Shown here in pieces: positions 41,367 through 52,745 of a stretch of 64,000 nucleotides of DNA. The stretch covers positions 23,613,556-23,677,555 of the forward strand of contig CM034298.1 in the NCBI GenBank assembly GCA_019925795.1, read 5' to 3'. This DNA is from Dendrobium chrysotoxum (taxonomy: Eukaryota; Streptophyta; Magnoliopsida; Asparagales; Orchidaceae). Made by a program: the position numbers and the translations under genes. The notes under the pieces were generated by a model. The model had not been told where the DNA came from, searched no databases, and worked only from the letters and a program-made list of their open reading frames with translations. The number at the start of each line of letters is the position of its first letter. Within the stretch, counting starts at the first letter, position 1.

Positions 41367-42539
41367 AATTCTTCTCAGCTTAAACTCTGATATGTCCTCA
41401 AGTAAATAAAAATATCACAATCCCGACTAAATGATTAATCAAATTAAAAAACTAATAATTTAAAATTACTAAAGTATAGAATAAAACATCACGGTTTAGA
41501 AGAAGAAAAAATGAATAAGATTATAATTCTAGTTTAGGAGAAAATACTAATAATTATACTAATTAGTTATCCTTATTATTGCTTAATTTGAATTCACATG
41601 TTAGAGATTTATTATTAATTTTTGAATTTTAAAGTGAATAATGTAGCTTAAGGATTACATATGCTAGTTGTAAAAATTAAAACATCATAAGTTCACAATC
41701 ATTTGTACTAGTTTTCTTATTTTATCCTTTATGATCTTTATGTATAATATTGTAATTGGATTCTAGGATTTTGAATGATACAATTTTTTTAATTTACTGA
41801 TCTTTTCTTTTTCTCTCTATGATAAGACTATTTTAATAGTCAATTTTTTTATTTGGAGTACATAGTTAATAATTTTGAATATCAATTTTTGCTTTGAACC
41901 CTTTTACAATCTTAAAGAAGTTAATGTAAGGATTTAATAAGATAACTAATTCCAAATTTGGATTGCTTATGATTTCTAATTTTAATCTATTCATATCTAA
42001 TCTTTAATTCTAACTATTCATCTTTATTTCCAAAATAATATATAAAGGAAAAACTTATAATTTCAAATTAAGGCAATAACTTAAATGATATAAATTGGTT
42101 AATTATTAGATTTTCCACTCTATGAAGTATAAATAATGTTCATTTAAACTTTGATCTAGGGTTTTATTATTGTTATCCTAATTTTATATAATTTTTAATT
42201 ATCATTTTTACTAAGATTAATTAAAAATTTAGAACGCAAAAATATTAGCAAGCATGAGGGGAATTTTAATAAAATGTAAATAAAAGAATTAAAAACAACA
42301 ATTAACACTACACATGCTTTCATATAAATGATAAAAAGAGCATAAAACATTGTTTAGCATGACATAACATAACATAGGTTACAAAATAAGTCGTGCACTA
42401 GGCACCATGCATAGCATACTGGCTTCTAAAGCTAACGCAACAAAACATGCTTCAATTAAATACATAAGTATATTATCTTCTAAAAAATATAAAGTACAAC
42501 TAGGATACAAAAACACATCCTCTATTCCTCCAACTTTAA
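41367..42539 (-). other. GY-C 3' non-coding region
   Basis: AT-rich, about 1.2 kb between the integrase remnant and the 3' LTR. The purine-rich stretch next to the LTR (AGCTGAGAAGAATT on the minus strand) is the likely polypurine tract. No coding signal. Confidence 0.6.
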
Positions 42540-42790
42540 GATTTCCTTATTCATCTAATTGCATGATTTCAATCTATGAACATTGACCTTAAAAATGTGA
42601 AAAGTTTTCTTATCTTGAATGCTAATGGCACCATTGAGATATCTCATAATAACGGAATATGGGCCAACCCATCAAGATTTAATTTTTCCATAGAAAAACT
42701 TCTTGTAATCAAACAGTAGAACATCTTGACCAGGACGAAATTCATACTCTAAAACTTCATATTTATGCATTTTTTTTTATTTATGTCTTT
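42540..42790 (-). pseudogene. Integrase C-terminal remnant of GY-C
   Basis: On the minus strand the sequence reads WVGPYSVIMRYLNGAISIQDKK, then FKVNVHRLK, typical of the C-terminal end of Athila-type integrases (the GPF..V.....G...I and FKVNG.RLK blocks). The rest of pol is absent: protease, RT, RNase H and the integrase core are deleted or unrecognisable. Confidence 0.6.
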
Positions 42791-43599
42791 TATCTTCTTG
42801 TATCCTTATGAACTTCATCAATGAACTTATAAAGTTTGTTGATGATTATAGAACTTTGCATGTGGAGAAGAGAAAGGAATCTTCATATTCTAAATGTTCT
42901 TCACTTTTAATCCTAGAGGAGGAATATATTTTCTTGATTCTACCCATTGTTTAAGTTCAATTTTTAGAAGAATAAGATAGCCCTATACCAAAGAATTGAG
43001 AATTAAACTTCCATTATATAGTTTTTATAATTTTAAAGTGAAAGGGAGTTTTAAAATTTAAAAATTTAAACTATCAAAGCCCAGCTCAGTGCCACGGCGC
43101 TTTATCATCTCTCAAGTTTTTTTTTTTATGAAAACTAAAAAAACTAACAATCCCTATTTATCACACATAAGCTATAAGCTGGGATACCTCCCTTGAAGTG
43201 CTAATTTTATAGTCTTCAGCCAGACTTAAAAACATACTACATCTAATTCTGGATTGCTTCCCATACATCGTTAAGTTTATAGTCTTCAGCCAAACTTGCC
43301 TAAATTTTTCAATTTAGATTGGGTATAATGTTTCCATTCTTCAAATGGCTTCCATTAAGATCTCTTTCTTTTTCTATCGGATTAGCTTCAGTAATACTAG
43401 GTAAAGATGAAAGAGATCTACTACTAATTGAAATTATAAGCTGACTTAATTGGGGTTTTCAAAATTTTAATAGAAGCTGCTTGATTTTGCAATTGAGATC
43501 CTAACTACATAACTACATCTTTTAATGCTATTTTTTTATTTCCAAATTAATTGTTTTGATTCAATCTTAGAGGATATATAAGTCTAGGATTAACAACAG
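42791..43599 (-). other. GY-C region between integrase remnant and gag
   Basis: No clear domain. It holds two imperfect copies of a stretch built on TTTATAGTCTTCAGCC (43209 and 43270), next to GGGATACCTCCCTTGAAG, a type of non-coding motif seen near the ends of plant gypsy elements. A T-run lies at 43121-43129. Confidence 0.45.
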
Positions 43600-44544
43600 G
43601 TTGTTGAGAAGTGTTCCAATTTACTCCTTGAGTATTCTACCCATTATTCCATTGATTACTACCACCCATATTATTTGATCAATTAAAATTAGGGTGATTC
43701 CTCTAAACTGGATTATATGTATTTGAATAAGAGTTATTTTTGTCTTTCAATTACATTAATATTTTCAATCTCTTACATATTATCATCTTAAATTAAATTT
43801 CGAACCCTTGAGGACTCAGTTCCTATTCTAAAATTTTTCTTATTGTATTCAACTTCTTAGAAATAACTGCAACTTGTGCAGTCAAGATTGATAGAGCATC
43901 ATATTCATAAATTTTAGCTACTTTTTTGGGATTTACCCTTTTCTCTATTAATTCATAAGCATATTCAAATGGCTTAGACATTAATGATCCTCCAGATACT
44001 ACTAATCTATTATAAAATATTTAAATAATCAACCAATTAGGTAATGAATGATCCATGAATTTTTTAAGCATTTTCTTAAATCTTTCCCAACTCTCATAAA
44101 TGGATTCTTCTTCAAACTAAGTAAAAGAAGTTATGTCACTTCTAAGTTTGGCAGTTTTTGAAGGCAAAAAATACTTAGCAAGAAATTTATGATCTAACTC
44201 ATTCCAAGTGGTTATAGAGCCCAAGGATAAAGAATTTAACCATATTTTAGCTTTATCTCTTAGTAAAAAGAAAACAATCTAAGTCTAATAGTATCATCAC
44301 TAATACCATTATACTTAAATATTGTATAAATTTTTTAAAAAATTGCTAAATGTAAATTAGGATCTTCTATAGGAGTTCCCCTAAACTGAGAGTTTTAAAT
44401 CATTTAAATAATAGCTAGTTTTTATTAAAAATAATTAGCTTGGATTGTAGGTAAATTAAAGCTCTGATGAATTCCATCTGCTAAAGGGATTTTATAATCT
44501 TTAAGAGGTCTAGAATGATTTTGCTCTAACTCAGGTTCAGTCAT
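43600..44544 (-). pseudogene. gag of GY-C, broken
   Basis: Starts MTEPELEQNHSRPLKDYKI (ATG at 44544, minus strand). Later blocks: KLRSDITSF and YESWERFKKMLKK near 44060-44150, GGSLMSKPF near 43975, and a Tyr/Asn/Trp-rich block with NSYSNTYNP and RNHPNFN near 43680-43740. It is homologous to the GY-A gag at 540-2200. Several stops; several look like CAA/CAG-to-TAA/TAG changes. Confidence 0.7.
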
Positions 44545-44766
44545 TTTTTAAATCTTCTTGCTTTTCTAAATTTTAGAAAGAGTTCTCTCAATTTAAGGGT
44601 CAAATGACAAAAATTCCTTTCTATTGCTATAAAATTTACGACCGAGAAAAAATATAAAATATATAATTAGTGATCAAAGCAAATAAATAAAAATAAATAT
44701 GTATGTTAGTCTAACTATATAATCAATTCAACAATATATTTAAAATATTATAAAAACTTCAATACT

Positions 44767-44787
44767 TCCCCAACAACGATGCCAAAA
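44767..44787 (-). other. Primer binding site of GY-C
   Basis: On the minus strand TGGCATCGTTGTTGGGGA, an Athila-type primer site with C-to-T and G-to-A changes, about 10 nt after the 5' LTR end. Confidence 0.7.
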
Positions 44788-44796
44788 ACTTTATGG

Positions 44797-46340
44797 TGAA
44801 GGTCCTACAGTGGAGAGTAATTCTAAATTTTAAAAATATATACTTAAGTCTCTATCTTCCCTAAACAAAGCTTAGGTTTTCTTTGATATAAATCAACAAA
44901 CTCCACTTAATATACACAAGTATACATTCCAAATTATGTAATAAAGTGATAGAGTAGAGTGTGAAACCCATAAGGAAGTATGCTTTTACAACAATCAACT
45001 ATTACTGTTTACTCTAATCGCAAAACTATCCTACTTCTATAAAAATGTTTGTTGTGGAGATTCAATCACTAAATAAAAATGGTAAAGTAATAAATACAAT
45101 AATTGAATAAAGCATTTTTTTATTGATCAATATAAATTGCATATCTTTCATTATAAAATTCTTAAGTGTGATGTGATGTAGAGCATATACATCCCTAAAT
45201 TTATGTTCAGCTTATAGGGGTAAAAAAGATATCTGCTGACCTCCTATAGTTATATCATCTCCTTAAGAACCTAACATTTTTTAAATCCTATGTATAGGTA
45301 AGCAAATAAAATATTCTAATATTCTTCATTATTCTTTCATTCCTTTGTCGAGGCTATACATCACACTATATTTGAATTACACATATGACCACTATGTGCA
45401 TTAAATAAAGAGCAAGATAATATTGAAAACATCTTTTAACTTTAGAGTACAAGAAATTTAGTAGTACTTAATATGTTATCTATATCATCAATCAAAAACT
45501 AAGAAATTATCCAAACGAAAGAAAAAATAAGCATACTCATTTCCATTAAAATTATAGAAGAAAGAAAATAAAAGGGAATGATATCACCAGGAAGATTCAA
45601 TGAATCTCATATACACTCCTACTTCTTTAATGTATAGAGTTGCTCCAACAAACATGGACTACTCAACGATTGTATCAAATACTTTACTAAATTCCCTTAG
45701 TGGTCACACTAAGAGACATTTAGAGAATTACTATGAAATGTAATGAAATTAAACAAGTGACTAAACTCCCCTACAAATATAGAACATGTACAATTTATAA
45801 CAAAACATAAAGTAGGCAACTGCACTATGGCATTTGAAAGGTCGGTGCTACTACACCCAAAAAATAAACTAACACGTTGTGCTATTATTTTGGCTCTATT
45901 ATGGCGCTTGTTGATGTGGATCAATTACTTAATGAACAGTCGCATCATTTCACTGATAGGTCGTGTCCTTGGGCAATTACAACTGCTATGCCCTTGTGTT
46001 GTTAACTTCCAAACACTATAATGCCAAAATGGTAATTTGGGTACGGAGGCGTGATAGATTGTGACACTACGACACTTGAAGATAGTAAGTTGAGCGCTAT
46101 AAAGCTGACTCTTTTGTTGCTGTGGTGCTGTCCAATAGAGAGGTTGGCACCGCCATGTCGATATAATGGTGCTCTGGTGGTTCCTTTAATGGCACTACAT
46201 TGTTGTTTGGTCCAATGCTGGGACATTGGAATATACTTAGAATTTTGTGCCTTTTCTATATTTTCCTATACAACACAACTAAACAACATATTTTTACTAG
46301 AAATATAATACATAAAATAATACATTATTTACACTTATCA
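44797..46340 (-). repeat. GY-C 5' LTR
   Basis: About 1544 bp; aligns with the interrupted LTR 38348-41366. On its minus strand it starts TGATAAGTG. Substantial divergence from its partner indicates an old insertion. Confidence 0.85.
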
Positions 46341-46596
46341 ACGTCCTCATAGCTCATGAAATCAATTGTCCTGATCTTACCAATAATTTATGATCATACA
46401 ATACGAGCACCTGCTCATACTATAGGATCCATGTGTTAGGAACCATTGGATGAATTAAATTGGCCTAAATGAAATTCAAAATGTCTTTGTATCGTATGAG
46501 CACCTATTCATACTGTAAGAACCTTTAGTAAAAGGTCGTACTAGACAACTCTTCGGGACAAGCACCTTTAGAGAAGATCATCTAGTACAATCATGA
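46341..46596 (+). other. SV-4 spacer after pol (middle piece), decayed dyads
   Basis: Contains decayed dyads (for example ATCATACAATACGA near 46392, CATACTGTAAGA near 46520) and aligns in kind with 62110-62490 of SV-5. The LINE interrupts it at 46597. Confidence 0.55.
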
Positions 46597-46605
46597 TTTT
46601 TTTTT

Positions 46606-47760
46606 AGGGGAAACCCTACGGAGAGCGCCTACGTGTTAATATAAGAAAAAAATTACAGAGTCGTCAGAAGAGCTACAAAAATAAATAAATAAAAAACCTA
46701 AGAGCTCAAGGTCCCTACTAAGAAAAATTATAAACAAACCTAGAGACACTCTACGGTGCGCAAGAAAGAGCACCCAAAAAACATGGAGGATACCCAAAAA
46801 AGCATTCAGCTTTAGCTCCCCAACCAAAATTGCAGCAGCACTAGTACCTACACTAAGCAAAATCTGTAAAATAAAATAAGGCCAACAGTAAAAGAAACAC
46901 AAATAACCATACCAGAAATCAAATTGATGAGTCCAGCCACCACCAATAGCCCTACCATCAGGAAACCAACAACACTAAGCTGTAGTGAAACTAAAAGAAC
47001 AATAATATCGCCACTTCATCCAAGCATGAGAAGAACTATACATAAAATCACAGTTGGAAGAAAAAGAGAACCCAACCTGGAAGACCAGGTTAAAGGCCAA
47101 AAGCTCCCATAAACTAGAGACAACCAACAACAAAGATGCAGTAAGACCAAACAAAGAAAAGATAACCAGAGAAACACCCACCAACCAAACCGAGGGATAT
47201 GGAAGCACAACCCCACTCACACCCCCCAAAACACCCAGGCACAGGGAACAGAAAACACAGCCACACAAAACCTGGTTTAGAGTTAACCACCTAGTCGTTA
47301 ATAACCAAATAAAAAACTCCAGAACACCCCAACAAAAATCAGCCAGCAGCACCTCAAACACACCACCATAAAGACAACAAAACCAGCAATAATGACCCAG
47401 TAAGACCAAACCAAGTAGAGACAACCAGAGAAACACCCACTAACCAAACCAAGGGAAATAGAACAGCAACTGAGACCCCCCAAAAAGACCAGATACAGGA
47501 AATAGACCACAAAGCCACACACAACTAGGCTCAAAATTAAAAACAAAGCCAAGAGAAACCACAGAAAATCTCCAACACACCCCCAACAAAAAATGATCAG
47601 CATCACCTCCAGCCCCAACTAGCAATGGCATGAGCACAGGCATTGGCCTCCACATGAATAACACATAAAGAGTAATTTAAGAGGCTCAAGAAATTCTTAA
47701 TGTCACGCCTCATATAAAATAATGTAAAAGAACAGACAGAATTTTCCCTCAAGGTTAAAG
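46606..47760 (-). other. LINE 3' non-coding region with 259-bp duplication
   Basis: Strongly strand-biased sequence (A/C-rich on +, T/G-rich on the LINE strand). Two imperfect copies of about 210-259 bp start at 47141 and 47400 with GTAAGACCAAAC and share GAGAAACACCCAC and AAACACCC-type blocks. Open frames on both strands here are low-complexity translations. Confidence 0.65.
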
Positions 47761-47761
47761 A

Positions 47762-48208
47762 CTAATCAGAATAAGTAGAAACCACCTCAACCACAATATT
47801 GATGTAATCAAGAGAGAAACCTAGTCTTAACCCATAAAGAATAGCATATGTTGTAGCAAAATTGGCATCACAGTTATCAAGAGGACCCGCAAAGCCCAAA
47901 ATGCAATTACCATTAGAATCTCTTATGATACCACCATAGCCTAGAATAGAGTTGATGTTAACAGCCTTTATATTTAACTTAAGGAAGTTGACATTAGGCT
48001 TCATCCAAGAAATACTCCTTGGTAAAAAATAAATACTATCCACTTCTAGTTTAATACCAAGATTACCCACAGCAGAAAAATAATTTTTGAAATTCTTAAC
48101 AGAAAGTAACTTAGCAGAGTAAAGAGCCACAATCTTATCTTTCACATTTTGAATAATTCTATGATGATTCATTTTCACACCATTGAAATGAGAATTATTC
48201 CTATCCAA
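47762..48208 (-). pseudogene. LINE RNase H domain
   Basis: 148 open codons. WMKPNVNFLKLNIKAV followed by GYGGIIRDSNGNCILGFAG and ATTYAILYGLRLGFSLDYINIVVEV match the plant LINE/RVT_3-type RNase H. The first catalytic aspartate of the usual LNxDGA motif reads LNIKAV, so the motif is lost. Confidence 0.8.
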
Positions 48209-48478
48209 CCATAAATACTAGAGGATAAGGGAAGGAATAACATTCCTGATATGACCGTTGGAATAAACAAACCAACAGTGTAGTAATGAATTAATAGAAA
48301 CATTAGCATTAAAAAATTTTAATTGACAAATATCTTCAAAATACATCTAGGCTTTGACAACAAAAGGACCAGAGATAAAAACATGGTGCATATTGTCCAA
48401 ATGATAATAGCATTGGCATTTAGAAGGGATAAATAAACCTCTTTTAATTAAATTATCATCAGTAGGAATAAACTTATG

Positions 48479-49020
48479 TTAAATTCTCCAAACAAAAATA
48501 GAGACCGTAAAAGGAATACTTTTATGCCATAACATATGGAAAATCATAGAAGCCTCTTTCTTAGTTCTAAAGGAATTCCAAGCATCTTTTAATCTAAAGT
48601 TACCATCTTTAGATAAGGCACATAATTGAACATCAAGAGAGTTAGTGTTCATAAGAATTTGCAAAATTTGCTGAATAATAAAATTAGGAACAACATTAGA
48701 AAGTTTCACAGAAGAATAATTAACCTTCACAGAAGAATTGGAAGAAGTATTAATAATAGAATCAATTGAATTACCATTCAACCAACGATCCTGCCAAAAA
48801 AAAAATTACCAGCACCAAGGCCCCAATGGATAAATAGCTCAATATTCCATTTAACTTTGCAAAGATGTTGCCAAACTTTTGAGTTACCTTTACTAAAGCC
48901 ACACATGGTTGGGTGCATTCCCCCATAAAATTTGACATTGATAAATTTACCCCAAAGGCTCAAATTAGCACAAAAATTAAACCATAACTTAAACGAGAAA
49001 GAGTATGCCAAATCATTCAT
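48479..49020 (-). pseudogene. LINE RT C-terminal region and zinc-binding tail
   Basis: Two frames (48479-48781 and 48778-49020) covering the connection after RT and the reverse-transcriptase zinc-binding region (FRLKDAWNSFRTKKEASMIFHMLWHKSIPFTVSIFVWRI), in the order usual for plant LINEs, followed by RNase H. One frameshift and several stops. Confidence 0.75.
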
Positions 49021-50531
49021 AGATTTAGCCCTTCATCCAAAGTACCATAGCATTTATCCCAAGAGGACCAGTGGATTTTAGAGTTACTAGTAATTTCTTT
49101 CCAAAAAAACTTATTAAAATTTTTATCAATCCTGTTACACACAGCCTGAGTAGGAAGCAAAGTTTGAAAACTATAAATAGGGATAGAACAAAAAATACTT
49201 TTAATAAGAATAAGCCGACCTCCAAAGCTTAAAAAGTTTGAATACCACGACAAAAGTCTATTATGAACAGCCATGATTAAACCATCAAAAAGAAATGATT
49301 TCTTCCTACCCTTAAAAAGAGGCACCCTAAGGTACTTTAAAGGAAAACAACCATAATAGAAACCAGCTAAATTCTTAGTAGCCACATTCCGATCAAAAGG
49401 GACTTTCTAAGCAGACATAAAGCAACACTTATGTTTATTAAAAGCCATCCCACTCACGAATTCAAATTGGTGAAAAAACCTCAAAAATTTCTGAATCCTA
49501 TAAATTGAAGCATTCGTAAAAATAATAAAATCATCAGCAAAACACAAGTGAGAAATATGAAAACCACCTAAAGTTCTAAAATAAAGGCTAGGATACTTCT
49601 CAAAAAGATTAGCAAGCCCATGAGAAAGGTACTCAGCCACAATAATGAAAAGGGCCGGTGAGATAGGATCACCTTGTCTCAGCCCATGAGAAGCCTTAAA
49701 AAAACCATTAGTCCTACCATTAATAATAATAGAAAAATAGGGGCTTTCAATGCAAAGCTTAATAAGTTTGATAAAATTTAAATCAAATCCAAACAACTTC
49801 ATAATATTGTAAAGAAAATTCCAATCAATATTATCATAAGCCTTAGCAATATCAAGTTTTAGAAACATATTACCACCTCTAACCTTGGCATCCAAATCTT
49901 GACAAAATTCTTGAGCCAAAAGAATATTATCAGCAATAGCTCTCCCTTTAACAAAGCCCATTTAGAAAGGAGAAATAATTTTAGGCAAAAAAATTGATAA
50001 ATGATTCATCAAGATTTTAGAGATCAATTTATAATAAAAGGTGCACAGACTAATAGGTCCAAAATCATTCCAAGTAGTGACAGAATTATTCTTAAGTATA
50101 AGCATAATAGAAGTAGAAGTAAAAAACTTAGGAATAAAATTACCCTAAAAGAAGTCAACAACAGTAGCAAAGAGGTCATTACCAATAATGTTCCAAGTTT
50201 TCTGAAATAACTTCATCGTGAAACTATCAAGCTCAGCAACTGAATCACAATTCATACCAAAAATAGTGTCTTTCACTTCCTCCAAAGAAAGAGAATAAAA
50301 CAAGAAGACATTATCATCATGAGAGATAAGGTTAGGAATAATGTTAGGATTATCAATAATAGAAGGGTAGAAGGTTTTATTCAGATGATTCTGAAAGTGT
50401 TGAATAGCTAAAGAAGCAATTTCAACACCATCCTCAGTGATAGAGCCATCAACCCGATTAATTTTATGAATACATTTAATAGCATGTTTCCTCTTAACCA
50501 AAGCATGAAAAATACTTAGTATTATTATCAC
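49017..50531 (-). pseudogene. LINE reverse transcriptase
   Basis: N-terminal RT part 50145-50531 (SLEEVKDTIFGMNCDSVAELDSFTMKLFQ; the usual APGPDG reads AELDS). Core 49407-49961 with FVKGRAIADNILLAQE, FLKLDIAKAYDNIDW, HGLRQGDPISPALF and catalytic CFADDFIIF. Thumb 49017-49385 (LKYLRVPLFKGRKKSFLF, SFGGRLILIKSI). Motif order and FADD define a plant L1-type RT. The core is open for 184 codons, but frameshifts separate the parts. Confidence 0.88.
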
Positions 50532-50823
50532 CTGCCACCAGATGTTTCACAACTGCTTTTTGCTTCCAAAAAAAATTCCTCTTGGGCTTATAATTTAAAA
50601 AGATCAACTTTAGCCTCTTTTAAAATGAAAAATTAGCTCCAGAAGGCACCAATTGACACTGAGCCTCAATAGAATCCACTTTATCTTTCACAATTAAAAT
50701 ATTGGAAAAGAGATTCTTAATAACATTGTGATTCCACCATTTTAACACAAACTTACGCCTTTGCAGCTTAAACCAAAATCTTCTCATACCAAAAATAGAA
50801 TCATCCAGATATAAAGGGGCAAG

Positions 50824-51123
50824 CTAATTATTCTTAACCAAATCCATAAAAGAATCATGAAGAAACCACATATTTTGAAATCTAAATTGAGAAGGAAAAA
50901 CCCTAACTCTAGGCTTAATTTTAATAAGAAGAGGAGAATGATCAGAAAGGGTCCTTCTAAGATGGTTAACATTAGTAGACTCAAAAGAATTCACCCAATA
51001 ATTATTAAATAAAACCCGATCAAGCCTTTGACATAAATGCCCACGATGCCAACTAAAGCTATCACCAGAGTAACCAATATCAGGGAGGTTACAATCCATA
51101 ATCATACTACTAAAATCCTCCAT
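50824..51123 (-). pseudogene. LINE endonuclease C-terminal part
   Basis: 99 codons with DLGYSG-like DIGYSGDSFSWHR, RLDRVLFNNYW and the conserved SDHSPLLIK motif of APE-type LINE endonucleases. The catalytic N-terminal half is missing because of 5' truncation. Confidence 0.8.
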
Positions 51124-51191
51124 AGAATTATGAGTAGGGAGAGAACCCCTATGTGTTCAGATGGGTTAGTAATGGTATTAAAAAAAAAAAA

Positions 51192-51301
51192 TTTAAGTCT
51201 TCTGATTATACTATGTGATTTGACCACTTTTTCTGACATATCATCCAAATAATTTAAAGTCTTCTAATAATCTAGTATGACCCCCTATGGTATTGTATGA
51301 T
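51192..51301 (+). promoter_or_regulatory. SV-4 spacer before ORF3 with decayed dyads
   Basis: Last piece of the interrupted spacer. The final dyad 51287-51301 (ATGGTAT-T-GTATGAT) matches the ATCGTAC-T-GTACGAT word at 12 of 15 positions. Confidence 0.45.
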
Positions 51302-51314
51302 ATATTAAAAAATC

Positions 51315-51322
51315 TATAAAAG
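51315..51322 (+). promoter_or_regulatory. TATA box ahead of SV-4 ORF3
   Basis: CTATAAAAG; the box starts 13 nt after the last dyad and 65 nt before the ORF3 ATG (51380), the same layout as SV-3 and SV-5. Confidence 0.55.
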
Positions 51323-51379
51323 AAAGGGAATTCTCTTTACCTTCTCCTAAGCCTTTAAGACTCATCCTTAGCACTTCAT

Positions 51380-52539
51380 ATGGCAGGTGGTAAGCAAGCA
51401 TGAATGCTTTAAGGAAGTTACTATAGTCATCTTGTTGATGACTACTTTCAAATAACTGAGGATGAATTTACATACCACCAGTTCAAGGAAGCCCACATTA
51501 CACCTTCCCGCTTTCTGAACTAAGCCGTCATGAATTATCAAGTTATAGACCTTTTCGCATCCACTACTTTGTAATTCCTCTTAACCCTTACCTTTCCCTT
51601 CAAATCTGAACTACTCTTTGAATTTTTTGTAATCCTTAGAGTGCAACCTAATTTCTCCTCCATGACCTTCAATGTTTGTAGGCATCCTTTTGAAATAACC
51701 AAATAGGACCTCTCTGGATACCTACATCTATCAAGTAAAGGGGTTAAACCACACAACTTGGCATCTAAAAGTGATTATGATGGGGCCACTATCAATTTAA
51801 CCCTTAGGAATGTTCCTCTAAACCAACACCATATCCATATTTAATCCCTAAATCAAAATGCCCAAGACATCCAGCATGTTCTCCACACTTCAATTCTTCC
51901 TAAGGCTAGAAATGGAGTTAATATCACCCCACTTCTATCTATTGTGACATATTTAATCATGTTTGGCACAACTTTTGATGAATCCCTCATGCTCATTTAT
52001 TATTTTCAAAACCTTACTTCACTTTGTGTATGATTAACAAGATGTCAGTATAACCTTGCATTAGGATGTCTAGTTGCCTACATATTATATCAGAAGTATC
52101 ATCGTTTGTATCCTGCACCTGCTAACATATACCTTATCTTTTACTCGAATGGCTTCTTTCACATCTTCTTCTGCTGACACCATGGGGATGAGCCCAAAGA
52201 AAAGATAAAGTTCAACGAGATAAGGGAGTAGCACCTCCACCACCACCCCTAGCTCTAACACCAGCTCTTATCCTAGGACCAATCTTTGCAACCCAATCTA
52301 ACATCTATACCATTATAGTAGAGGATTTAGCCAGCCTGAACATGAAGATCACTTCGTATATCAAGGAATATAATAAGCATTAGATGCAGATTTAGTAGTA
52401 GAATGATGCGCTCTTATAGCCACACCAGTATCTTCAGTAGTAGCATGAAGTCGATAGGGCATGGTTCACCTTGCAATTTACTACTCTTCACCAATATTTT
52501 TAGCCACCACCACCTGATGATGGGCCCTCCTACTTCTAG
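51380..52539 (+). pseudogene. ORF3 of SV-4, degraded
   Basis: Start MAGGKQA at 51380, as in SV-1 (MAGGK). Recognisable blocks: ITPSRFLN and FLLTLTFPF near 51508-51600; SLNQNAQDIQHVLHTSILP near 51845-51905; ITPLLSIVTYLIMFGTTFDE; ALGCLVAYILYQKYHRLYP near 52060-52110. It ends PPPPDDGPSYF with TAG 52537-52539. Stops and frameshifts are frequent. Clearly the same family as SV-5 ORF3 (TPLLSMVTYLIMSGTKFNE). Confidence 0.75.
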
Positions 52540-52627
52540 GATGGGTGTTCTTTAATAATTTCTATGTTTTCTATCTTTTCGCTTTTATTTGTACTTTTTC
52601 TTATTTATGTTATCTCTCCTTTTTTGT

Positions 52628-52639
52628 GAAAAGGGAGAG
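52628..52639 (+). other. Upstream polypurine tract of SV-4
   Basis: GAAAAGGGAGAG, about 90 bp after ORF3 and 92 bp before the terminal tract. Confidence 0.55.
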
Positions 52640-52730
52640 TAGGTGTTTGGTTATATATTCATTTAGTGAAGGTGAGATTAGGAGAAAATACAAATACTTG
52701 TAATTTCAGTCACCAATGTTTACCATCATA

Positions 52731-52745
52731 AAAAAGGGGAGAGTA
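52731..52745 (+). other. Terminal polypurine tract of SV-4
   Basis: AAAAAAGGGGGAGAG immediately before the 3' LTR. Confidence 0.8.

Larger units (their letters stand above)
38348..46340 (-). mobile_element. GY-C: internally deleted Athila-like gypsy element
   Basis: Two homologous LTRs (38348-41366 including SOLO-1, and 44797-46340) around an internal region with primer site, gag and only the last part of integrase. Minus orientation. On that strand the LTR starts TGATAAGTGTAAATAATG. It sits inside the dyad spacer of SV-4. No convincing 5-bp target duplication was found, so the exact left edge is uncertain by a few bases. Confidence 0.8.
46597..51191 (-). mobile_element. 5'-truncated L1-type LINE
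   Basis: Minus-strand non-LTR element of about 4.6 kb: part of the endonuclease, RT, a zinc-knuckle-like RT tail, RNase H, a long 3' non-coding region and a 9-nt A tail (T run 46597-46605 on the + strand). ORF1 and the endonuclease N-terminus are missing, as usual for 5'-truncated copies. The right edge lies between about 51130 and the A-run at 51180-51191. It interrupts SV-4 between the dyad spacer and ORF3. No target duplication was recognised. Confidence 0.85.

Noticed and set aside
38343..46345. 5-bp target duplication for GY-C
   Set aside because: Left flank (GATAG or nearby 5-mers) and right flank ACGTC do not match; the edges may be eroded.
46975..47664. Long hydrophobic minus-strand ORFs and the Lys/Thr/Pro-rich + strand ORF 47054-47371
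   Set aside because: Low-complexity, strand-biased LINE 3' region; no domain, and the pattern repeats with the 259-bp duplication.
46577..51200. Target duplication flanking the LINE
   Set aside because: The sequence before the T-run (AGTACAATCATGA) has no clear copy near 51130-51200.
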